Shown in pieces: positions 1-6,643 of a stretch of DNA of 10,207 bases (the stretch's first letter is position 1; every line of letters begins with the position of its first letter). Source of the stretch: Clostridia bacterium (GTDB lineage Bacteria > Bacillota > Clostridia > Christensenellales > Borkfalkiaceae). The notes beneath the pieces were generated by a model that was not told the origin of the DNA, made no database searches, and saw only the letters and a list, made by a program, of their open reading frames with translations. Location of the stretch: assembly GCA_017646555.1 (NCBI GenBank), contig JAGCMG010000040.1:1-10207 (forward strand). Direction: 5' to 3'. Both the position numbers and the translations under genes were made by a program.

Positions 1-246
1 CAAGAAGTTTGCTATGCTGTTCACGCTGAACAAAACGCAATTTGTCAAGCGGCAAAGATGGGTATTAGTTTAGAAGGCGCTACTTTATACTGCACTCACA
101 AACCGTGCGTTATTTGTGCAAGAATTATTATAAATTCGGGTATAAAGAAAATAATATTTAAGTACGGCTATCCAGACGAATTTGCTATGCAACTTTTTAA
201 CGAAGCGGGTATGGAAGTCGTTAGATACGACGATTTAGATAAATAA
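1..246 (+). CDS. dCMP/cytidine-type deaminase, 3' end (5' end outside the window)
   Basis: The reading frame is open from base 1 and ends at TAA 244-246, giving the last 81 residues. It shows the zinc-dependent cytidine/deoxycytidylate deaminase signature: H-A-E at residues 8-10 of the fragment, with His8 as zinc ligand and Glu10 as catalytic proton shuttle, followed by P-C-x-x-C at residues 35-39 with Cys36 and Cys39 as the remaining ligands. The spacing and the HAEQNA wording fit the dCMP deaminase/ComEB family, which deaminates dCMP to dUMP for thymidylate synthesis in the cytoplasm. An ATG at 58 lies downstream of the His/Glu motif, so it is internal and cannot be the start. The N-terminal half, including nucleotide-specificity residues, is missing; another deaminase of the superfamily is therefore possible, but dCMP deaminase is the best reading. 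Confidence 0.85.
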   Translation, partial: QEVCYAVHAEQNAICQAAKMGISLEGATLYCTHKPCVICARIIINSGIKKIIFKYGYPDEFAMQLFNEAGMEVVRYDDLDK

Positions 247-250
247 TAAA

Positions 251-284
251 AAAGGTCTCAAAAGGATTTACTTTTGGGACTTTT
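251..284 (+). terminator. Rho-independent terminator-like hairpin after the deaminase gene
   Basis: Bases 251-264 pair with 271-284 over about 14 bp (two G-T wobbles) around a 6-base loop, GATTTA. The 3' arm ends in TTTT and is followed by GTTAAG rather than a long T run, so it may be leaky. It ends 20 bases before the next start codon and 11 bases before that gene's ribosome binding site, leaving no room for a separate promoter in between. The acyltransferase gene must be served by read-through or by a promoter inside the deaminase gene. Confidence 0.6.
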
Positions 285-304
285 GTTAAGTTTATAGGGG
301 TGTT

Positions 305-1429
305 ATGACTACGACCTTAAATTCAAATAATAGGAACGGCTCAATAGATTTATTTAGAATAATTTCTATGCTAATGGTAATCGTGCTACACGTTTTAGGG
401 CACGGTGGCGTATTATGGTCACTAAAAGCAAAATCGGCAGGCTGGTTTACGTATTTCGGGCTTGAAACCGTTTGTTTAATTGCAGTAAACTGTTTTGCTT
501 TAACGACTGGTTTTTTATACGTCGGCAAGAAAATTAAAATTAAAAACTTGATAAATTTGTATTTTCAGGTTTTATTTTTCTCTTTAATTATAGCAATAAT
601 CTTTTTTATAACGGGTAAAAGGGATTTTTCAACGAAAACTCTTTTAGAATACGCACTTCCGATTTTAAGTGGAAGATATTGGTATTTTAGCGCGTATTTT
701 ATACTGTTTTTGATTATGCCAATGCTAAATCTTATTTTAGAACACTTGTCCAAGCGTTCAACTTACGTATTTTTAATCGTTGCTACCATTTTAATAGGCG
801 CTTACGCTTTTTTTGGTACGATGTATTTTAAAAAAGATACTTTCGTTTTTGAAAACGGGTATAGTTTTATTTGGCTTGCCGTTTTATACTTATTCGGTGG
901 TGCTATTAAAAAGTATGAAATCTACAAAAAACTTCGCAGGCGTTGGTGGATTTTAGCGTATATCGCATCCAATTTATTATGGTTTGGCTGTGGTTTTTTA
1001 TTATCGTACGTAAATAATTTTAAGACCTATCCTTACGTTACGGGCTATAATTTTGTGTTCAATATTTTAAGCAGTTGCTTATTATTGATTATCTTTGCAA
1101 GTATACAAATAAAACATAATAAAATACTTGCGTTTTTTGCTAAGTGTTCGTTTGGTGTTTATCTTTTTCACGAACACGTGTTTATGCGCCAAACGTTTAT
1201 TACCGATAAATTTTCGTTTATTAAAAATTATAACATTTTAGTTGGTGTTTTAGCCGTTTGTTTAATAGCTGTTTCGATTTATCTAATAGGTAGCGTTGTT
1301 GATTTTATTAGACAAATGATATTTAAACTTTTACGAATAGGTAAGTTTAGCGAATTAATTGATAATAAACTTTCGGCTTTTTGCGAAAAGCGTTTTAAAG
1401 ATAAAGAAGAAGTCAATGTAATTGATTAA
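305..1429 (+). CDS. Acyltransferase family 3 integral membrane protein (OafA/WecH-like)
   Basis: A 374-residue, strongly hydrophobic protein with about ten predicted membrane segments. Near the N-terminus Arg18 and His29 form the R-x10-H pattern typical of acyltransferase family 3, followed by a glycine/histidine stretch (H33-G-G). YWYFSAYFILFLI at about 125-137 and SFGVYLFHEH at 282-291 are also family-typical. Members move acetyl or other acyl groups from the cytoplasm onto sugars of cell-envelope polymers, exopolysaccharide or antibiotics; nothing here identifies the acceptor. The ATG at 305 is preceded by AGGGG (296-300) at close spacing. The C-terminal tail (about 343-374) is charged and probably cytoplasmic. 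Upstream is a hairpin with no room for a dedicated promoter; downstream the gene converges on a FliB-family gene and shares its terminator. The family is confident, the substrate unknown. Confidence 0.88.
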   Translation: MTTTLNSNNRNGSIDLFRIISMLMVIVLHVLGHGGVLWSLKAKSAGWFTYFGLETVCLIAVNCFALTTGFLYVGKKIKIKNLINLYFQVLFFSLIIAIIFFITGKRDFSTKTLLEYALPILSGRYWYFSAYFILFLIMPMLNLILEHLSKRSTYVFLIVATILIGAYAFFGTMYFKKDTFVFENGYSFIWLAVLYLFGGAIKKYEIYKKLRRRWWILAYIASNLLWFGCGFLLSYVNNFKTYPYVTGYNFVFNILSSCLLLIIFASIQIKHNKILAFFAKCSFGVYLFHEHVFMRQTFITDKFSFIKNYNILVGVLAVCLIAVSIYLIGSVVDFIRQMIFKLLRIGKFSELIDNKLSAFCEKRFKDKEEVNVID

Positions 1430-1460
1430 AAAAAGACGGACACGCCAGTCCGTCTTTTTT
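1429..1460. terminator. Bidirectional intrinsic terminator between convergent genes
   Basis: Bases 1429-1441 pair perfectly with 1448-1460 (13 bp, core GACGGAC/GTCCGTC) around the 6-base loop ACGCCA. There are A runs on the left and T runs on the right, so it reads as a terminator on both strands. The left arm includes the last base of the acyltransferase stop codon (1427-1429). The right arm includes bases of the minus-strand stop codon (1459-1461). One compact element ends both genes. Confidence 0.93.
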
Positions 1461-2433
1461 AGTTGTAAAAATTTATTTTGTTTAGTTTTGATATTAATTT
1501 ATTAAAGTTTTTATCGTCGTGTTCTATTTCACGCGTGAAAAGGCGAATTGATTTATTTAAATCTTGTAAATTTGTATTTATCGTAGCGATAGTTAAAACT
1601 TCGGTAACGACGTATTTTATTATTGTCAAAACGTGATATTTATCTAATCCTTTATAAAAGTGATAAAAGATAAGAGATGATATTAAATTTTTATATGCAT
1701 TTTTGTTTTTAGAAAGTTCAAAATTAAGGTCATTTTCGTTAAATGAAAGAAAATAAATTAGTTCTTGATTTTTAATTTTAAGTTTTTTAATAACCGATAA
1801 AATTTTAATAAATTCGCTTTCGGTTAATTTAAGGTTGCTTTTCGTTTGAATAGGGTTATTGGTTAAATCCGTTTCGTTTTTATCTAAAATCAATCCGTAT
1901 TCGATTATAGTAGAGAGCAATTCTTGCATCGATAAATCAGCGCTTTTTACGTGTTCTAATATAGTATTACGGCTAAAAGATAGCCATAAATATCTATCAG
2001 CGTCAAGTAGAACTGGGGAAATTTCGTTGTCAACTTGCTTTTCGGTAAGAGTTAAATTTTTTTCGTTTAGTAAAAGATTTACTGCCTCTTCGCAAGATAA
2101 TGAAAAATTTATTTCTTTAATCGTTCCTAAATTAAATATAAAACGCGGGTGGTTTTTGCAAACCTCACATAAATAATTTTCGCCTAAATTAATAATTATT
2201 TCGCATAGTTTTTCTTTGTTTAAAAAGGGGCAATCTCCGTCTTTTTTATTTTTAAAAAACTTGCCGTTTTTAGTGTTCTTAAGTATAGTTTTACAATACT
2301 CGTTATTTGTTGTTTGGTAACTTTTTAGAGTTTTACTATCAATCTCAATTTTCCAGCCTGAACAGCAAGTTTCAGGGCAGTTGCCTGCTAAACACTTAAA
2401 ATTTTCATAACAATTAAAATAAACATTTTTCAT
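1459..2433 (-). CDS. FliB-family (flagellin lysine-N-methylase-like) Cys-cluster protein
   Basis: A 324-residue protein. The N-terminus carries the family pattern of clustered cysteines: Cys14, Cys19 and the pair Cys23-Cys24 followed by SGW and an acidic I-E-I-D stretch, then Cys68-P-F-L, Cys77, Cys89 and Cys92 followed by H-P-R-F. This matches FliB/lysine-N-methylase-type proteins, in which the cysteines are thought to hold a metal or Fe-S cluster. FliB proper methylates flagellin lysines, but many Gram-positive homologues lie far from flagellar genes, and there are none here, so the real target is open. The C-terminal two thirds is helical and Lys/Asn/Leu-rich. The start is forced: an in-frame TAA lies just upstream, no start codon lies between, and the Cys motif begins at residue 14. 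There is no Shine-Dalgarno site. Codon use looks more AT-rich than in the neighbours, which may mean transfer or weak expression. Confidence 0.8.
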   Translation of the reverse strand: MKNVYFNCYENFKCLAGNCPETCCSGWKIEIDSKTLKSYQTTNNEYCKTILKNTKNGKFFKNKKDGDCPFLNKEKLCEIIINLGENYLCEVCKNHPRFIFNLGTIKEINFSLSCEEAVNLLLNEKNLTLTEKQVDNEISPVLLDADRYLWLSFSRNTILEHVKSADLSMQELLSTIIEYGLILDKNETDLTNNPIQTKSNLKLTESEFIKILSVIKKLKIKNQELIYFLSFNENDLNFELSKNKNAYKNLISSLIFYHFYKGLDKYHVLTIIKYVVTEVLTIATINTNLQDLNKSIRLFTREIEHDDKNFNKLISKLNKINFYN

Positions 2434-2439
2434 ACGATT

Positions 2440-2467
2440 ATTATACTTTTTTTAATAAAAAAATCAA
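2440..2467 (-). promoter_or_regulatory. Candidate promoter for the FliB-family gene, placed for a leaderless mRNA
   Basis: Read on the minus strand, TTGATT (2467-2462), a 16-base spacer and TATAAT (2445-2440) form a sigma-70-like pair. Only six bases (AATCGT) separate the -10 box from the ATG at 2433, so transcription would begin at or within a base or two of the start codon. The surroundings are very AT-rich and TATAAT can occur by chance, so confidence is moderate. Confidence 0.45.
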
Positions 2468-2569
2468 ACTAATTAGAGTAAAACCCTTAGAAAAAATAAT
2501 TTTTTTATAAATAATGAAAAGTTTTTTCAATAACTTGATAGAAACTGAACAAAAAATTAAAATTCAGTA

Positions 2570-2598
2570 TTGACAAGTGGTGTTCGCGCGTATATAAT
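2570..2598 (+). promoter_or_regulatory. Consensus sigma-70/SigA promoter for the surface esterase gene
   Basis: TTGACA (2570-2575) and TATAAT (2593-2598) are both perfect consensus boxes with the ideal 17-base spacer. The expected start site is about 2605, giving a leader of about 50 bases. The spacer holds TTCGCGCGT (2583-2591), GC-rich against AT-rich flanks. A second TATAAT lies at 2601-2606 with no matching -35. The boxes suggest strong expression. Confidence 0.88.
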
Positions 2599-2640
2599 AT
2601 TATAATAGTAACATATCATATTGTTTCATTCGTTTTTTAT

Positions 2641-2646
2641 AAGGAG
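2641..2646 (+). promoter_or_regulatory. Ribosome binding site that fixes the start at 2654
   Basis: AAGGAG lies seven bases before the ATG at 2654. An in-frame TTG at 2621 would add 11 residues that break the signal-peptide pattern, and it lies almost at the predicted transcript start with no binding site of its own. The ATG at 2654 is therefore the start. Confidence 0.9.
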
Positions 2647-2653
2647 ATTTCAT

Positions 2654-5600
2654 ATGAAAAAATTGCTTGCAATTTTACTGATGGTGCTTATATCATCGGC
2701 AACTTTGGCTGTAGGTGGGTTTATGTATAACGCACCTAAAAGTGCAGGTGCGGCGACTGAAATTACGGGCGTTGACGTGTACTTTATCGCAGGGCAATCA
2801 AACGCAGCAGGTTGTTCTTGGTATTATAGGAGCAACGGTACTACGTTAAATCTTTCTGGTGAATGGCTTACCAAGGCTAAAACTGGTATCTACACAAAGG
2901 GCTTTGAAAACGTTCTTTATTTTGGTAACGCTTACGGCAACGTAACTAAACAAGGTACGGAATATACTGAACTTACGCCTGTTAAGGTAGGTATGGCATC
3001 ATCTAAAAACGAAATTGGTGCGGAACTTGGCATGGCTGAATATTTAAGTAAATATTACGGTCCTGGCACGGCTAATCCTAACCGTAGGGCTGTAATTATT
3101 AAAGAAGCGGTTGGCGCGGCTTCACTTTTAGGTGAAATTACCGGTCAAGGCGGTGGTGCTGACTGGGCAAGTTGGCTTGCACCATCTTACGGTACCGCAA
3201 ACGGCATAACCGCACTTGGTGAAGACCTTTTTAACACCACTTTCGGTGCTGGTAAAGACTACTATAAATCGAGTTTAGTTTACACCGCATTAACCAAAAT
3301 GAGTGCGGCTGGTTATAAAGATATTGATTTTAAGGGTTTCTACTGGTCACAAGGTGAAGCGGAATGTAACCAAAGCGACGCTAATAAGCACGGCGCTGCA
3401 CTTTCTGCATTTGTAAAGGACGTTAGAGCATATCTTACTGAAATTGCATACTGGTACGAAGTAATCGATAGCACGGTTGATATTGCAAATCCAAGTGAAA
3501 TGCCTTTCTTGATTTCTGAAATTTGCCCAACCTTCTCGTTGGCTTCTAGAAATTCAGACGGTACTTCTTCAAGCGCAAGTATTAACACTGTAGTAAACGC
3601 ACAAAGGGCAGTTGCATCTGCATATACTAACGTTTACACTTTACCTACGACTAATTACAATATTACTAAAAATACCGACGGTTACAATAATGCAACTGAA
3701 AACGGTGTTTCCTATTGTAAAGACCAATGGCACTATAATGCAACCGATATGCTTGATATTGGTAACAGAGTAGCACAAAAGTTCCAAGAACTTACCGTTG
3801 GTACTGGTAAAGTAAATGTTAGCACTTTAGCGTTTGACGCTAATGGCAAAGAAGCTAACGTAAATAGCGTTAAACTCGTTGGCGCACACACTTATGAAGC
3901 AAGCGTTTCTAATGGCAAAGCGTCGTTTACGAATATTCCTGCTGGCGATTATCAAATAGTTATTGATGGTTTCTCACAAGTTAACTATGATTATAAGTTT
4001 ACCAGCAATAAGGTTATTACCGTAAAGAATGACAATACTGCTTCTACAAGCGTAACGGTTTATGAAAATCCGTTTATGATGGATACTTCTGGAACCGACC
4101 TTTGGAAACTTAAATACGATACGGCTTATTCTAATAGTGCAACGTCAAGCAATAAAACCAGAACTTCAATCGTTCTTAATAGTGATAATGCGTATGGCGC
4201 TACTATGAAGTTTGACCTTAAATTCTCTGAAAAATCGGCTTACTTCCCGTACGTTGTAGGTATGGATAATAACGGTAATGCGGCTGGCGTTCAATTATGT
4301 GTATGGGGTAAATACCTTGGTATAAAGACTATTAGACCTGATGATTCTATGACTTCCCACGGGAATATTTATAATTCGGAAGTGTCTGGTACTACTACCA
4401 AAGAACTTTCCGGTAGACTTACCGTTTGGTTTGAAGGAACAAAGATTTGCTGGCGACTTGATGAAATGATAGTAGGGACGACTCCTGTTAATGCTGTAAC
4501 TGGTAGTGAAGATTTATCATCAATTCCTGGCTTTACCACCCCCGATAGAATGCTTTTATCGTATAATAACGACGTAGGTAAGTCAGGCTCGTTCAGCGGT
4601 GCGGCTACTGCTGATAAGTGGGCGTTCTACGACGTTCAAGCAATTGAAAAAACTGGCAATCAAACAAGTTTGGTAACTTTAGATGTTGTCGGTAAGGACG
4701 TTTTTGGTGCTAACGGTGTTTCTGACGTTGACTTGAACGGTAAAACGGCTATTTTACATAGTGTTGGCGATTTGAAACAATATACCGCTACTATTGCTAA
4801 CGACAAAGTAAGTTTTTCTTCCGTTGCGTACGGTAAATATTATCTTACCGTGGACGGTGGCAATTACGAAAGCGTTGAAAATATTAGCGTTGAATCTTCA
4901 TCAGTGCAAAAAACTGTTAGAGTGAATTCTAAACTCTTTACCAATAACTACGTTGGTATGGGGCTTTCAACTAATGGCGAAATAAACTTTAGCGATAACG
5001 CTGGCATAATTTACTTAAATAATTCGCTTAGAAAAGTAATTTATATGGAAGCGATTATCTCGGTTGAGCACATAACTGGTGAAGAAAAATTCATAGTAGG
5101 ATTTAAAGCATATTCTAATAACTATGCTAAAAATATCAACTTTGGTTTAAGATACGTTCCAGCAGGTCACGATGAAAATACCCACAAAAATTCAAATGAA
5201 GGCGAATGGCAAATAAGAATGTCTAACGATGGTTGGAAATGCGCTTATATTGAAAATTCTTTAGGTGAAACGTCTATAACTGTTAAGTTAAAGGCTTGGA
5301 TTGAAGACGGTAAGTTAAGTTTCCAAGCGTACGACCCGTTCACGGACGCCCCTATAAGTGCAATTATGGAAAGAAGTGATTCTTATACTGAATTCGTTGG
5401 TATTCGTAAACAATCTTCATCATGGGCTGTTTTAGAAGGTTTTGTTGCAGGTGCAACTATGCCTGACCCAGACCAATGGCAAGACGACGTAGAAGAACCA
5501 GAAGATAACACTGGCGACAATACCGGCGATAACACGGGTAACGAAAACCAAGGTGGTTCTACCGGTGGTGATAACACTGACAATGAAAACCAAGGTGGCA

Positions 5601-5764
5601 ATAACGATTCTAACAATAATAACGAAAATAACGAAAATGGCGACGGCACTCAACAAATGGGCTTTGCTTGTGCAATGAGTACTGGTGGTGAATATATCGT
5701 TATAGCAATCGTTGCATTGTTGGGTGCTATCGCTATAATGATTAGAAAAACTAAAAAACGTTAA
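2654..5764 (+). CDS. Large secreted surface protein: sialate-O-acetylesterase-like SGNH domain, duplicated beta modules, C-terminal membrane anchor
   Basis: 1036 residues. Residues 1 to about 34 are a signal peptide (MKK, hydrophobic core, small residues AGAA at the likely cleavage site). Residues about 38-380 form a SASA/DUF303-type SGNH esterase: block I is GQSN with nucleophile Ser49, W-S-Q-G-E lies at 231-235, and D-Q-W-H at 357-360 gives the Asp357/His360 pair. Such enzymes remove O-acetyl groups from sialic acid or plant and host glycans. Two beta modules follow, each a small CnaB/carboxypeptidase-regulatory-like domain (about 385-471 and 671-757) and a larger beta-sandwich, possibly lectin-like, region (about 473-663 and 761-932). 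A D/N/G/E-rich linker (about 943-1000) leads to GFACAMS, a hydrophobic segment (about 1014-1030) and RKTKKR. No LPXTG motif is present. It probably sits on the outer face of the membrane. Its own promoter and terminator make it monocistronic. The esterase call is firm; substrate and the larger beta domains are inference. Confidence 0.87.
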   Translation: MKKLLAILLMVLISSATLAVGGFMYNAPKSAGAATEITGVDVYFIAGQSNAAGCSWYYRSNGTTLNLSGEWLTKAKTGIYTKGFENVLYFGNAYGNVTKQGTEYTELTPVKVGMASSKNEIGAELGMAEYLSKYYGPGTANPNRRAVIIKEAVGAASLLGEITGQGGGADWASWLAPSYGTANGITALGEDLFNTTFGAGKDYYKSSLVYTALTKMSAAGYKDIDFKGFYWSQGEAECNQSDANKHGAALSAFVKDVRAYLTEIAYWYEVIDSTVDIANPSEMPFLISEICPTFSLASRNSDGTSSSASINTVVNAQRAVASAYTNVYTLPTTNYNITKNTDGYNNATENGVSYCKDQWHYNATDMLDIGNRVAQKFQELTVGTGKVNVSTLAFDANGKEANVNSVKLVGAHTYEASVSNGKASFTNIPAGDYQIVIDGFSQVNYDYKFTSNKVITVKNDNTASTSVTVYENPFMMDTSGTDLWKLKYDTAYSNSATSSNKTRTSIVLNSDNAYGATMKFDLKFSEKSAYFPYVVGMDNNGNAAGVQLCVWGKYLGIKTIRPDDSMTSHGNIYNSEVSGTTTKELSGRLTVWFEGTKICWRLDEMIVGTTPVNAVTGSEDLSSIPGFTTPDRMLLSYNNDVGKSGSFSGAATADKWAFYDVQAIEKTGNQTSLVTLDVVGKDVFGANGVSDVDLNGKTAILHSVGDLKQYTATIANDKVSFSSVAYGKYYLTVDGGNYESVENISVESSSVQKTVRVNSKLFTNNYVGMGLSTNGEINFSDNAGIIYLNNSLRKVIYMEAIISVEHITGEEKFIVGFKAYSNNYAKNINFGLRYVPAGHDENTHKNSNEGEWQIRMSNDGWKCAYIENSLGETSITVKLKAWIEDGKLSFQAYDPFTDAPISAIMERSDSYTEFVGIRKQSSSWAVLEGFVAGATMPDPDQWQDDVEEPEDNTGDNTGDNTGNENQGGSTGGDNTDNENQGGNNDSNNNNENNENGDGTQQMGFACAMSTGGEYIVIAIVALLGAIAIMIRKTKKR
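5528..5598 (+). repeat. Short in-frame repeats in the surface-protein linker
   Basis: Two related 29-base units (5528-5556 and 5570-5598) encode D-N-T-x-N-E-N-Q-G-G, and just upstream lies a run of D-N-T-G units. The copies differ mainly at third codon positions. The repeats give a flexible, acidic/polar spacer between the folded domains and the membrane anchor, and could vary in number between strains. Confidence 0.7.
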
Positions 5765-5770
5765 AAAATA

Positions 5771-5800
5771 TTTAAAAACCGTTGCAAAACGGTTTTTAAA
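5771..5800 (+). terminator. Intrinsic terminator after the surface esterase gene
   Basis: Bases 5771-5783 pair perfectly with 5788-5800 (13 bp, core ACCGTT/AACGGT) around a GCAA loop, a GNRA-type tetraloop. The 3' arm carries TTTTT. It begins six bases after the stop codon at 5764 and separates this gene from nagB. Confidence 0.88.
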
Positions 5801-5813
5801 GTGTTAAATTTAA

Positions 5814-5823
5814 TTAGTACTAA
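5814..5823 (+). promoter_or_regulatory. Palindrome upstream of nagB, possible operator
   Basis: TTAGTACTAA is a perfect 10-base palindrome between the upstream terminator and the nagB ribosome binding site, where the nagBA promoter should lie. nag genes in Bacillota are often controlled by GntR-family repressors that bind short palindromes, but this one does not match an operator I can name. Only a weak promoter (TGTTAA 5802-5807, 17 bases, AATAAT 5825-5830) can be drawn, and it would overlap the palindrome. Confidence 0.3.
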
Positions 5824-5848
5824 AAATAATTAAAGATAGGAGACTATT

Positions 5849-6583
5849 ATGAAAGTATTTATTGAAAAAGATTACGATGCATTAAGCAAAAAAGCAGCTG
5901 AGCTTATTAAAGAAGTTGTAAAAGAAAATCCAAATGCAGTTTTAGGTTTGGCAACTGGCTCAAGTCCGATTGGAACTTACGCAGAACTTATTAAAGACCA
6001 TCAAAAGAAAGACGGTTTAAGTTACGCAGGTGTTAAAACCGTTAACCTTGACGAATACGTTGGGCTTGGCGAAGGGGATGAACAAAGTTACGTTACCTTT
6101 ATGCGTAAAAATCTTTTCAACTATATTGATATTGATTTATCTAACACTAATCTTCCAAACGGTAAAGCAGTTGATTTAGATAAAGAATGTGACAGATACA
6201 ACGCGCTTTTAGCAACCTTAAAACAAGACGTTCAAGTGCTTGGTATCGGCAGTAACGGCCATATCGGTTTTAACGAACCTGGTACGTCGTTTGACAGTGT
6301 AACGCACGTTGTAGACTTAACTGAAAACACTATTAAAGACAATTCGCGTTTATTCGATAGAATAGAAGACGTGCCAAGAAGAGCGCTTACTATGGGTATC
6401 AAAAATATTTTAGATGCTAAAATGATTATCGTTGTAGCAAACGGCGAAAATAAGGCTGATGCTGTTGCAAAAGCCATTGAAGGTGAAATAACTGAAAGCG
6501 TTCCTGCATCGGTTTTACAAAAACATGACAACGTTTATTTCGTTGTTGATGCAAAGGCGGCATCTAAATTAACTAATAAGTAA
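5849..6583 (+). CDS. nagB: Glucosamine-6-phosphate deaminase
   Basis: A 244-residue cytoplasmic enzyme that converts glucosamine-6-phosphate to fructose-6-phosphate and ammonia. The phosphate-binding loop is LATGSSPIGTY at 34-44. N-L-D-E-Y at 66-70 supplies Asp68 and Glu69, corresponding to the E. coli catalytic Asp72 and neighbouring Glu. GIGSNGHIGFNEPG at 132-145 supplies His138 and Glu143 of the ring-opening relay. S-R-L-F and V-P-R-R-A-L-T-M-G at about 166-183 are also typical. It is shorter than E. coli NagB (266 residues), as is usual for Gram-positive NagB, which often lacks the GlcNAc-6-P allosteric control. ATG 5849 follows AGGAGA (5838-5843). It lies 60 bases before nagA on the same strand, and the pair forms the final two steps of GlcNAc catabolism, here in the order deaminase then deacetylase. 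Confidence 0.97.
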   Translation: MKVFIEKDYDALSKKAAELIKEVVKENPNAVLGLATGSSPIGTYAELIKDHQKKDGLSYAGVKTVNLDEYVGLGEGDEQSYVTFMRKNLFNYIDIDLSNTNLPNGKAVDLDKECDRYNALLATLKQDVQVLGIGSNGHIGFNEPGTSFDSVTHVVDLTENTIKDNSRLFDRIEDVPRRALTMGIKNILDAKMIIVVANGENKADAVAKAIEGEITESVPASVLQKHDNVYFVVDAKAASKLTNK

Positions 6584-6643
6584 TTTTCTAACGATTTTGC
6601 TTGTTATTTTGTCTGACATAATACTAAAAACGGTAGGTTTTTT

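Noticed and set aside
2515..2529. Dyad TGAAAA-GTT-TTTTCA upstream of the consensus promoter, and an A6/T7 run at about 2491-2507.
   Set aside because: They could be operator or curved-DNA elements, but pure A/T dyads are expected by chance in this spacer and nothing links them to a regulator.
5528..5598. Short repeats considered as a CRISPR-like or other non-coding array.
   Set aside because: There are only two in-frame copies with synonymous differences and a clear protein meaning (polar linker); there is no spacer diversity.
5383..5656. Two long minus-strand frames opposite the linker and anchor part of the surface protein.
   Set aside because: Their low-complexity Ser/Leu/Pro or Val/Ile sequences are the antisense of Asp/Asn/Gly-rich coding repeats; they are shadows of the real gene.
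6584..6643. Possible internal promoter between nagB and nagA (TTGCTT with CATAAT).
   Set aside because: The spacer is only about 14 bases and both boxes are poor; co-transcription with nagB is simpler.
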